The notes beneath the pieces were generated by a model, which did not search any database, was not told the origin of the DNA, and saw only the letters and a program-made list of their open reading frames with translations. Below, piece after piece: positions 1 through 5,450 of a stretch of DNA of 7,845 nt (position 1 is the first letter of the stretch; every line of letters starts with the position of its first letter). This stretch comes from Anaerolineales bacterium. Its GTDB lineage: Bacteria > Chloroflexota > Anaerolineae > Anaerolineales > UBA6663. The stretch spans positions 1-7,845 of the forward strand of contig JAGOBN010000165.1 of NCBI GenBank assembly GCA_017999235.1, written 5' to 3'. Made by a program: the position numbers and the translations under genes.

Positions 1-1214
1 TTGTGCTGGACGCGGGCTTCTTCGATCGGCACGATGCCGGCCTCCGAGCCGGCCACCACCAGGCCGTCCTCGGTGATGACGTAGCGGCAGGGGCGCAGGC
101 CGTTGCGGTCCAGGACCGCGCCGGCCAGCGTGCCATCGGTAAAGACCAGGGCGGCCGGGCCGTCCCACGGTTCGGTCAGACAGGTGTGGTATTGGTAGAA
201 ATCACGCACCGGCTCGGGCAGGTCCGGCAGGCGCTCCCAGGCCGGCGGCACCAGCATGGTGACCGCGTGGTGCAGCTGCCGGCCGCCCAGCGCCAGCAGT
301 TCGGCCACGTTGTCGAGCATGGCCGAGTCGCTGCCGTCCTCGTCAATCACCGGGCGCAGCACCCCGCCCAGCTCTTGCGCGCTTTCGGCGTGCTCCAGGC
401 CGGCCAGGTCGGTGTATTCCAACAACGGCTCGCGGGCCTTCATCCAGTTGAGGTTGCCTTGCAGGGTGTTGATCTCGCCGTTGTGGCACAGCACCCGGAA
501 AGGCTGGGCGCGCTGCCAGGTGGGCAGGGTGTTGGTGCTGTAGCGCTGGTGGAAGACCGCCAGGCCCACCGCGTAATCGGGGTCGCGCAGGTCGTTATAA
601 AAGGCCGCCACCTGCGGGGCGTTGAACAGGCCCTTGTAGACGATGGTGCGCGCCGACATGGACGGCACGTACGCGCCGTGCAGGACGCGGGCCGCGCGCT
701 CAAAGTGCTTGCGGGCCAGGTACAGGGCATGTTCGAATTGGCGGGGGGAGCGGCGGGTGGCGGGGGTGAGCAGGAGCTGCTGGATGACGGGCTGGGTGGC
801 GCGGGCGCGTTCGCCGATGGCGGCCGGCCGCACGGGCACATCGCGCCAACACAACACGCGCAGGCCCTGCGCCTGACAGGCCGCTTCGGCCAACGCCCGA
901 CAGAGCTCTTCCGAGCCCGGCTGGAAGAAGAAGACCCCCACCCCCAGCTGGTCGGGGTCCGGGCTGAGGCCGGCCAGACGCTCCGCCTCGCGCACAAACA
1001 ACTGGCGCGGCAGGGGCGTCAGCACGCCGGCGCCGTCGCCGGTGGTGGCATCATCGGCCACCGCGCCGCGATGTTCCAGCCGGACCAGGGCTTCCAGGGC
1101 TTGGCGCAGGATGGTGTGGCTGGCGCGCCCGAACTGATCGGCCACAAAGCCGATGCCGCAGTTACCGCGCTCAAATTGAGGGGTGAAAAGAGACGTCTGG
1201 GGCACGTTGTCCAT
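1..1214 (-). CDS. gltB: Glutamate synthase (GOGAT) large subunit, N-terminal part, cut by window edge
   Basis: This is the amino-terminal 404 codons of a protein that is usually about 1,500 residues long; the rest lies beyond the left edge. GOGAT transfers the amide of glutamine to 2-oxoglutarate to make two glutamates. The visible part is the class II glutamine amidotransferase domain. The protein begins with an 18-residue propeptide followed by NCGIGFVAD, so Cys19 is the expected nucleophile exposed after cleavage. Further hallmarks are LEHRGAVADDATTGDGAG, HQRYSTNTLPTW, CHNGEINT (Asn245 and Gly246, oxyanion-hole region) and DRNGLRPCRY. The frame is open throughout with no frameshift. The ATG is preceded by GGGAGGT (1221-1227) with a 6-nt spacer, which fixes the start. 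The gene lies downstream of amt on the same strand but beyond a strong terminator, so it probably has its own promoter. Whether the enzyme uses NADPH or ferredoxin cannot be seen from this part. Confidence 0.96.
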   Translation of the reverse strand, partial: MDNVPQTSLFTPQFERGNCGIGFVADQFGRASHTILRQALEALVRLEHRGAVADDATTGDGAGVLTPLPRQLFVREAERLAGLSPDPDQLGVGVFFFQPGSEELCRALAEAACQAQGLRVLCWRDVPVRPAAIGERARATQPVIQQLLLTPATRRSPRQFEHALYLARKHFERAARVLHGAYVPSMSARTIVYKGLFNAPQVAAFYNDLRDPDYAVGLAVFHQRYSTNTLPTWQRAQPFRVLCHNGEINTLQGNLNWMKAREPLLEYTDLAGLEHAESAQELGGVLRPVIDEDGSDSAMLDNVAELLALGGRQLHHAVTMLVPPAWERLPDLPEPVRDFYQYHTCLTEPWDGPAALVFTDGTLAGAVLDRNGLRPCRYVITEDGLVVAGSEAGIVPIEEARVQH

Positions 1215-1384
1215 CGCGGGACCTCCCGAATCCGGGGAAGTGTCTGGTTTTCCAGCCACGGTCAAATGATGCCCTGACTCTAACGGTCGTTTGAGGGCCT
1301 GTCGCCACCGGACGGGGCCATTTTGCAGGCGGTATCCGTTTGGGTTAGTTCATAATCACCAGAAAAGGCGCCGGGCGCTTAGGC
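1215..1384 (-). promoter_or_regulatory. gltB leader/promoter region
   Basis: This 170-bp spacer separates the amt terminator from the gltB start. It contains the gltB Shine-Dalgarno (1221-1227), which sits within a small potential hairpin (CGGG/CCCG arms at 1217-1228, loop on the SD). It also contains an 18-bp imperfect dyad at 1278-1295, CTC-T-AACG-GT-CGTT-T-GAG on the plus strand, which looks like an operator. I could not find a convincing -35/-10 pair. The only -10-like hexamer is TATGAA in an AT-richer patch near 1345-1352, with no good -35 before it. The promoter must lie here because the terminator just upstream ends the amt transcript. Confidence 0.4.
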
Positions 1385-1417
1385 AAAAACGGGCCGCCGG
1401 CGGATGGCCGGCGGCCC
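1385..1417 (-). terminator. Intrinsic terminator of amt
   Basis: On the minus strand a perfect 11-bp GC-rich stem (GGGCCGCCGGC / GCCGGCGGCCC, positions 1407-1417 and 1391-1401) encloses a 5-nt loop. It is followed at once by GTTTTTG. It starts about 35 nt after the amt stop codon. This is a classic rho-independent terminator and it separates amt from gltB transcription. The plus strand lacks a matching U-tract, so it works in one direction. Confidence 0.9.
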
Positions 1418-1451
1418 AAGGGTCAACGTCTCAGGCGAGTCGCGCCACAGG

Positions 1452-3044
1452 CTAATCGGCGGCGGCTGCCGGCAGGCCCGCCGGCAGCCCGATGCGTTCC
1501 TTGAGCAAAGCGGTCTCACCCGCCTCAGCGGCCGGCTCCCAATCCTTGGGATAGCCTTCGGCGCCCATCTCCGGCACGTCCAGGCCCTGCAGTTCGACGG
1601 CGGCCGAGACCCGCAGCACCCCGAACGCAGCCAGCACCCGGAAGAACAGATACGACAGGCCAAAGACCGTGACCCCGACCGCGACCACTTCCGCCGTCTG
1701 GGCCAGCAGCTGCCCGGGGTTGCCGAACAACAGGCCGGTGACGGCCGAGCTCATGCCGTTCCAGCCGGCCGAGTTGGGGTTGCCGTTGGCGAAGATCCCC
1801 ACCGCCAGCACGCCCCAGATGCCGTTGGCGAAATGGACGGGCACCGCGCCCACGGGGTCGTCAATCTTGGCCTTCTCCAGCCAGACCGTGGCCAGACAGA
1901 CCAGCACGCCGGCCACCGCGCCGATGACGCACGCGCTCAGCGGGTCCACAAACGCGCACGGCGCGGTGATGGCCACCAGGCCGGCCAGCAGGCCGTTGAC
2001 GGACATGCCCGGATCGGGCTTCTTGGCCGGGCTGACCAGCCACATGTACGCCATCGCCACGCAGCCGCCCATCGAGCCCGCCAGCAGCGTATTCACGGCG
2101 GCGTTGGCCGCCAGCTCGCCGAAGCCGCCCACAAAACCCAGCGACGAGCCGGGGTTGAAGCCGAACCAGCCGAAGAACAGGATGATGGTGCCCAAGATGC
2201 CCATCGGCAGGTTATGGCCGGGGATGGCGTTGGCCGAGCCATCCTTGTTGAACCGGCCGAGGCGCGGGCCGATGACGATGGCGCCGGCCAGAGCGATGGC
2301 GCCGCCGATCAAGTGCACGGGGCCGGAGCCGGCGAAGTCCACGGCCCCGTTGCCCAGGCCCGCGCTGCGGCCCAGGTTTTGCAGCCAGCCGCCGCCCCAC
2401 ACCCAGCCGGCCACAATCGGGTAGATGATCATGCTCACCCACAGGCTCATCCAGATGAAGCCGGTGAACTTCAAGCGCTCGGCCATCGAGCCGGTGGGGA
2501 TGGTGGCGGCGGTGTCCATGAACACCATCTGGAACAGGAAGAACGCCAGGATGCCGGTGTTGGCGCCCACCCCCAAGAGCAGGAAGCCGCTGCCGCCCAG
2601 CAGGCCAATCTGCTCCCCGAGCTTAATCAGCGGCGTCCCCAGTTGGCCGGTCCAATCACCCAAGGTGATGGGCGAGTGCGCCCAGGCGCCGGCCACCGCG
2701 CCGGCCGTGGAGACCTCCGGCCAGGCGAAGTTGACGGCCCCAAACTGGAACGCAAACCCGGTGAGAAAGTAGCCGAGGGCGCCGATACAGAACACCATCA
2801 TGTTCATCATCATGGTGTGGGCCACGTTCTTCTGGCGCGTGAAGCCGGTCTCCACGAGCGCGAAGCCGGCCTGCATGAAGAACACCAGGAAGCCGCCCAG
2901 CAGCATCCACATGATATTCAGCGCCGTGGTCACGGACTGCACCGGATCCTCGTCCTGGGCGTAGGCCGGCCGCACCAGGAACAGGCTGACCAGGATGAGC
3001 ACTGGCGCCACGGCCCCGACTCGTTTCCAAAAACGGGTATTCAT
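1452..3044 (-). CDS. amt: Ammonium transporter, Amt family
   Basis: A 530-residue inner-membrane channel for ammonium uptake. Residues 1-29 look like a cleaved signal peptide ending PAYA-Q. They are followed by about eleven hydrophobic segments. Family landmarks, aligned by eye to E. coli AmtB, are MQAGFALVETGF (57-68), FQMVF (171-175, F171 matching pore-gate F107), AERLKF (188-193), DFAGSGPVH (236-244; D236 and H244 match D160 and H168), GWFGFNPGS (292-300; F296 and S300 match F215 and S219) and VHFANGIWG (403-411; H404 is the second pore histidine). The C-terminal tail keeps GLDVPEMGAEGYP (487-499), the region that contacts GlnK in AmtB. The protein is about 100 residues longer than AmtB, mostly from an extended non-cytoplasmic loop around residues 103-165 and a longer tail. 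The start has AAAGGAG (3051-3057) with a 6-nt spacer. No glnK gene is next to it in the window, although that is the usual partner. Confidence 0.96.
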   Translation of the reverse strand: MNTRFWKRVGAVAPVLILVSLFLVRPAYAQDEDPVQSVTTALNIMWMLLGGFLVFFMQAGFALVETGFTRQKNVAHTMMMNMMVFCIGALGYFLTGFAFQFGAVNFAWPEVSTAGAVAGAWAHSPITLGDWTGQLGTPLIKLGEQIGLLGGSGFLLLGVGANTGILAFFLFQMVFMDTAATIPTGSMAERLKFTGFIWMSLWVSMIIYPIVAGWVWGGGWLQNLGRSAGLGNGAVDFAGSGPVHLIGGAIALAGAIVIGPRLGRFNKDGSANAIPGHNLPMGILGTIILFFGWFGFNPGSSLGFVGGFGELAANAAVNTLLAGSMGGCVAMAYMWLVSPAKKPDPGMSVNGLLAGLVAITAPCAFVDPLSACVIGAVAGVLVCLATVWLEKAKIDDPVGAVPVHFANGIWGVLAVGIFANGNPNSAGWNGMSSAVTGLLFGNPGQLLAQTAEVVAVGVTVFGLSYLFFRVLAAFGVLRVSAAVELQGLDVPEMGAEGYPKDWEPAAEAGETALLKERIGLPAGLPAAAAD

Positions 3045-3061
3045 CTTCCACTCCTTTGAGC

Positions 3062-3108
3062 AATAAAAACAAAAACGCCCCGGCAGCCACGGCGTGCTGC
3101 ACAGGGCG
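3062..3108 (-). terminator. Terminator-like hairpin and U-tract immediately before amt (candidate attenuator)
   Basis: Minus-strand hairpin: arm CGCCCTG, one bulged T, GCAGC, an 8-nt loop, then GCTGC and CGGGGCG (12 bp including one G-U, 3076-3108). It is followed by TTTTTGTTTTTATT (3062-3075). The U-tract ends 17 nt before the amt ATG and only a few nt before its Shine-Dalgarno, which leaves no room for a promoter in between. Either it ends the upstream SLC13-type transcript and amt relies on readthrough, or it is a regulated attenuator in the amt leader. The terminator shape is clear; its regulatory role is inference. Confidence 0.75.
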
Positions 3109-3170
3109 TCAAGGCCCGCCTCCCCGGAGGAAGGAAGTCTTTAATTCATCCGCCCACTCAAACCGGGATC

Positions 3171-3199
3171 AGCATAGCCAGCGTCTCGCTCCGCCACAA
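3171..3199 (-). promoter_or_regulatory. Possible sigma-70-type promoter for amt
   Basis: TTGTGG (3194-3199), a 17-nt spacer, then TATGCT (3171-3176) on the minus strand, matching consensus at 3/6 and 4/6 positions. It would start a transcript near 3164, giving a leader of about 120 nt that includes the terminator-like hairpin at 3062-3108. The rest of the 3045-3250 spacer holds a small CCTCC/GGAGG hairpin and no convincing short gene. No sigma-54 (GG-N10-GC) signature was recognised. This is a weak match in GC-rich DNA. Confidence 0.3.
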
Positions 3200-3250
3200 T
3201 CCCCGATCAGGCCGTTCCCGCCGGGGGTGTTTGGGGTGGCCCGGCCGCGT

Positions 3251-4564
3251 TTAATACCAGCCAATCTGACCTTTCACCACCAGCAGCGTGGAGGCCAGCA
3301 CCATGGTGAGCAGCGTGGGCGGCACGGCGATGATCAGCCAGCGCTTCCAGCCGATGGGGCCGTGGTGCTTTTCCAGGTACGCGTACGCCACCACATTGGC
3401 GGAAGCGCCGATGGGCGTCAGGTTGCCGCCGATGTTCACGCCCAGCGCCAAAGACCACACCATGAGCGCCAGGGCCGGCATTTCCGGATGGGCGGCGATG
3501 TCCTTCAGCACGTAGCTCATCGCCAGCGCCAGCGGCACGTTATCCACCAGGCCGCTCAGCACGCCCGGCCCCCAGTGCAGGGCCATCACCAGCCCGGAGT
3601 GATTGCCAATGCCCACGCCGATCAGCGACTGGGCCAGCACCTCAAAGACATGGGCCTTCTCCAGCCCGCCGATCAGCACAAACAGCCCGGCGAAGAACAG
3701 CAGGCTCTCGCTGTCCTCGCGCAGCAGCTTGCGAAAGACACGCCCGCGATCGATCTCCGGCAGGACGGCCATGGCCAGCAGGGCCGGCCCCAGCGCGGAC
3801 ACCGCGGCCGTGATCGGCAGGTGCGTCACCTCGCTCAGCCAGTGGTGGGTGACCAGCAGCGCCACCGCCACGCCAAAGCCGGTCAAACCGATCCGGGTCA
3901 GCTGGGCGTGCATCGGGTCGCGGTGCAGGCCCTCGATCTCAGCCACCGTCGCCTCGGTGAGGGCGGTGTGCGCGTCGCGCAGGGCGCGGCGGTTGTTCCA
4001 GTAAAAGACCGCCAGCAGCAAGAGCGCGGCCAGCGCCGAGACCGGCCCGGTGTTGACGGCGAAATCGCCAAAGTTGAAACCCAGCGTCGTCCCCAGGATG
4101 ACGTTGGGCGGATCCCCCACCAGGGTGGCCGAGCCGCCGGTGTTGGCGGCGCAGACCTCGGCGATGATGAAGGTGACCGGATCAATCTTCAGCAGGCGGC
4201 ACAACTGCAGGGTGAGCGCGGACATGAACAGCATGACTGTGATGCTGTCCATCCACATGGCCAGCACCGCCGAGAGCACCAGCAGCGCCACGAACAGATA
4301 GGAGGGATGATAGTTCACCCGGCGCACGGCGGTGAGCGCCAGCCACTTGAAGAAGCCGGCCTCGTTGAGGATAGAGACCAGCACGAACATGCCGGCCAGC
4401 AGGCCCAGCGTCTCCCAGTTGATGTAGCTGAAGGCTTCCCCCGGACTGAGCACGCCCAGCCCGATCAGCACCCCGCCGCCGGCCAGGGCCACCCAATGGC
4501 GCGGAAACCGCTCCGACGCGATCATCACGTACGCGATCGTGAAAACAGCTACGGCGATGAACAT
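3251..4564 (-). CDS. ArsB/NhaD/SLC13-type ion transporter (CitMHS-like permease)
   Basis: A 437-residue membrane protein with about ten to twelve hydrophobic segments and a polar loop at roughly 190-225 that splits it into two halves. Each half has a family signature: NTGGSATLVGDPPNVILG (141-158) in the first, and NIGGNLTPIGASANVVA (377-393) in the second, plus DNVPLALAM (341-349). The paired GDPPN and G-N-T/L-x-IGASAN motifs are typical of the ion transporter superfamily that includes ArsB arsenite efflux, NhaD Na+/H+ antiporters, the mammalian P protein and SLC13 anion carriers. The substrate cannot be read from sequence. No arsenic genes (arsR, arsC, arsA) are nearby, so arsenite export is not favoured, and Na+/H+ exchange or anion transport remain open. 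An in-frame TAA lies four codons upstream of the ATG, so the start is the first available. The Shine-Dalgarno is weak (AAAGG). A leader of 220 bp with strong hairpins precedes it. Confidence 0.88.
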   Translation of the reverse strand: MFIAVAVFTIAYVMIASERFPRHWVALAGGGVLIGLGVLSPGEAFSYINWETLGLLAGMFVLVSILNEAGFFKWLALTAVRRVNYHPSYLFVALLVLSAVLAMWMDSITVMLFMSALTLQLCRLLKIDPVTFIIAEVCAANTGGSATLVGDPPNVILGTTLGFNFGDFAVNTGPVSALAALLLLAVFYWNNRRALRDAHTALTEATVAEIEGLHRDPMHAQLTRIGLTGFGVAVALLVTHHWLSEVTHLPITAAVSALGPALLAMAVLPEIDRGRVFRKLLREDSESLLFFAGLFVLIGGLEKAHVFEVLAQSLIGVGIGNHSGLVMALHWGPGVLSGLVDNVPLALAMSYVLKDIAAHPEMPALALMVWSLALGVNIGGNLTPIGASANVVAYAYLEKHHGPIGWKRWLIIAVPPTLLTMVLASTLLVVKGQIGWY

Positions 4565-4586
4565 TGGTGTCTGCCTTTAACGCGGC

Positions 4587-4624
4587 GACGCCCTCGCCAA
4601 CACTTGCATGTTGGCGAGGGCGTC
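4587..4624 (-). repeat. 16-bp perfect inverted repeat in the leader of the SLC13-type gene
   Basis: GACGCCCTCGCCAACA and its exact reverse complement flank a 6-nt loop (4603-4608). The hairpin ends 22 nt before the transporter start codon on the minus strand. Neither strand has a following U-tract, so it is not a standard terminator. In RNA it would be a very stable stem close to the ribosome site. It could be an mRNA-stabilising or regulatory hairpin, a protein-binding dyad, or a REP-like dispersed element. The structure is seen directly; its role is unknown. Confidence 0.75.
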
Positions 4625-4655
4625 TTGGCCCACATCCCACTCGGGAGGCTTATTC

Positions 4656-4681
4656 AGTTCGTCACCCAACGAACTAAGTTC
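4656..4681. promoter_or_regulatory. Cluster of three AGTTC words, operator-like
   Basis: AGTTCGT (4656-4662) and ACGAACT (4669-4675) form a 7-bp inverted repeat with a 6-nt spacer. The second half also pairs with AGTTC (4677-4681) as the dyad GAACT-A-AGTTC. The two direct AGTTC copies are 21 bp apart, about two helical turns. This fits a binding site for a dimeric or tandem regulator in the promoter region of the SLC13-type gene, possibly the regulator encoded just upstream. As RNA it could also be a small hairpin. Function is inferred. Confidence 0.4.
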
Positions 4682-4698
4682 AGGGTAGCAACTTGGCC

Positions 4699-4725
4699 GG
4701 CCAGGGGCAAGCCCCTGATCAGGCC
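4699..4725. repeat. Small hairpin in the regulator-transporter spacer
   Basis: AGGGGC-AA-GCCCCT (4703-4716) is flanked by GGCC on both sides, with five unpaired bases on one arm. It lies between the response regulator and the SLC13-type gene. There is no U-tract and no gene in this stretch. It may be part of the RNA 3' end of the two-component operon or chance pairing in GC-rich DNA. Confidence 0.35.
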
Positions 4726-4759
4726 ATCTTGCCGCCCGGCCTAGACCGCTTGGGGGACA

Positions 4760-4782
4760 CCGGCCCCCACAACGGGGGCCGG
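4760..4782 (-). terminator. GC hairpin just after the response regulator stop
   Basis: A perfect 9-bp stem (CCGGCCCCC / GGGGGCCGG) with a 5-nt loop begins 2 nt after the response regulator stop codon. It is followed on the minus strand by TGTCCCCC rather than a U-tract. It is therefore a weak or factor-assisted terminator, or a 3'-end-protecting hairpin, not a canonical intrinsic terminator. Transcription might continue into the SLC13-type gene. Confidence 0.5.
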
Positions 4783-4784
4783 CC

Positions 4785-5447
4785 TCAGGGCACCCGGGCC
4801 TCCCCGCCCTCACCCATCCGCGGCGGCGTCAGGCCGGATTGCAGCGCCACGGCCACGGCGCCGGCCCGGTTGCTCACCCGCAGTTTCTGCAGGATATGAT
4901 CGACGTGCTTCTTCACCGTATTGGGCGTGATGAGCAGGGCTTCGCCGATCTGGCGGTTGGTGCGGCCCTGGGCCATCAGCCCCAGGACTTCCCGCTCCCG
5001 GTCGGTCAACTCCTGCAGCGGCGAATTGGCCGGCAGTTCCGCCGCCGGTTCGCTGGCCGGCGGCTGCGCGGCCGCGCCGGCCACCAGCTGCGCGAAGCCG
5101 CGCCGGTCAAACAGAGCCTTCTCCACAAACGCAAAGACGCCGTGCTCCTCATAGGCCCGGTCCACCTCGGCCGGGTCATCCATGCCGCTGACCACCACCG
5201 TGGGGACGTTCTTCTGCCGGGCGGCCTGCAGTAAACGATAGCCATCCCGGTTTTCCTGCCGGGCTTCGGAGCTGGCCAGGTTCAAATCCACAATCGCCAC
5301 GGCGAAGGTGCCGCGCTGCAATTCAAAGCGCGCCTCGGCGTAGCTGGCGGCGAAATGCAGGTGGTAGGCGGGCGATTCCAATAATTCGGCGTACAGGTCA
5401 CGCCACTGCGCGTTGTCTTCCACGACCAAAACAGATTTCGGGTCCAT
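4785..5447 (-). CDS. NarL/FixJ-type response regulator (REC + LuxR HTH)
   Basis: A 220-residue cytoplasmic transcription regulator. The N-terminal receiver domain (about 4-122) has the acidic pair E10/D11, the phosphoacceptor Asp54 in AIVDLNL, Ser87 at the Thr/Ser switch position and Lys110 in VEKAL, so it should be phosphorylatable. An Ala/Pro-rich linker (about 125-143) leads to a LuxR-type helix-turn-helix (about 145-205) with LTDREREVLGLMAQG and NRQIGEALLITPNTVKKHV, typical of this family. The stretch 56-70 (NLASSEARQENRDGY) makes a longer than usual loop after the phosphorylation site. The ATG lies 3 nt after the kinase stop codon. Its Shine-Dalgarno GAGGTG (5452-5457) overlaps the kinase's last codons, so translation is probably coupled. 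The partner is almost certainly that kinase. Target genes are unknown; the neighbouring transporter and nitrogen genes are plausible but unproven. Confidence 0.94.
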   Translation of the reverse strand: MDPKSVLVVEDNAQWRDLYAELLESPAYHLHFAASYAEARFELQRGTFAVAIVDLNLASSEARQENRDGYRLLQAARQKNVPTVVVSGMDDPAEVDRAYEEHGVFAFVEKALFDRRGFAQLVAGAAAQPPASEPAAELPANSPLQELTDREREVLGLMAQGRTNRQIGEALLITPNTVKKHVDHILQKLRVSNRAGAVAVALQSGLTPPRMGEGGEARVP

Positions 5448-5450
5448 GCG

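Noticed and set aside
3..1277. Long plus-strand open frame opposite gltB
   Set aside because: Its translation is rich in Ala, Gly, Arg, Gln and His with no family motif, and it is exactly antisense to a clear gltB reading frame. It is a by-product of high GC codon use.
1404..3059. 551-codon plus-strand open frame opposite amt
   Set aside because: It has very high His, Gln, Arg and Gly content without recognisable domains, and it covers a well-conserved membrane transporter on the other strand.
3062..3250. ANTAR-type dual hairpin or glutamine riboswitch in the amt leader
   Set aside because: No pair of small hairpins with the A1/G4 hexaloop pattern and no recognisable glutamine-riboswitch core could be found by eye. 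Only the terminator-like hairpin is supported.
3251..4564. Arsenite efflux pump ArsB as a firm call
   Set aside because: The signatures are shared across the whole superfamily and no arsR, arsC or arsA gene is present, so a specific substrate is not justified.
4587..4624. Intrinsic terminator or insertion-sequence end
   Set aside because: The perfect stem has no U-tract on either side, and no transposase, second terminal repeat or target duplication is visible nearby.
4694..4701. Frequent GGCCGGCC and GCCGGC words across the window
   Set aside because: They occur inside genes as well as between them and are explained by Ala/Gly/Pro codons and high GC. No ordered array or constant spacing is seen.
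3056..4744. 562-codon plus-strand open frame opposite the SLC13-type gene
   Set aside because: It is a composition-driven antisense frame; the opposite strand carries both transporter signatures. Its first part also runs through the amt leader terminator.
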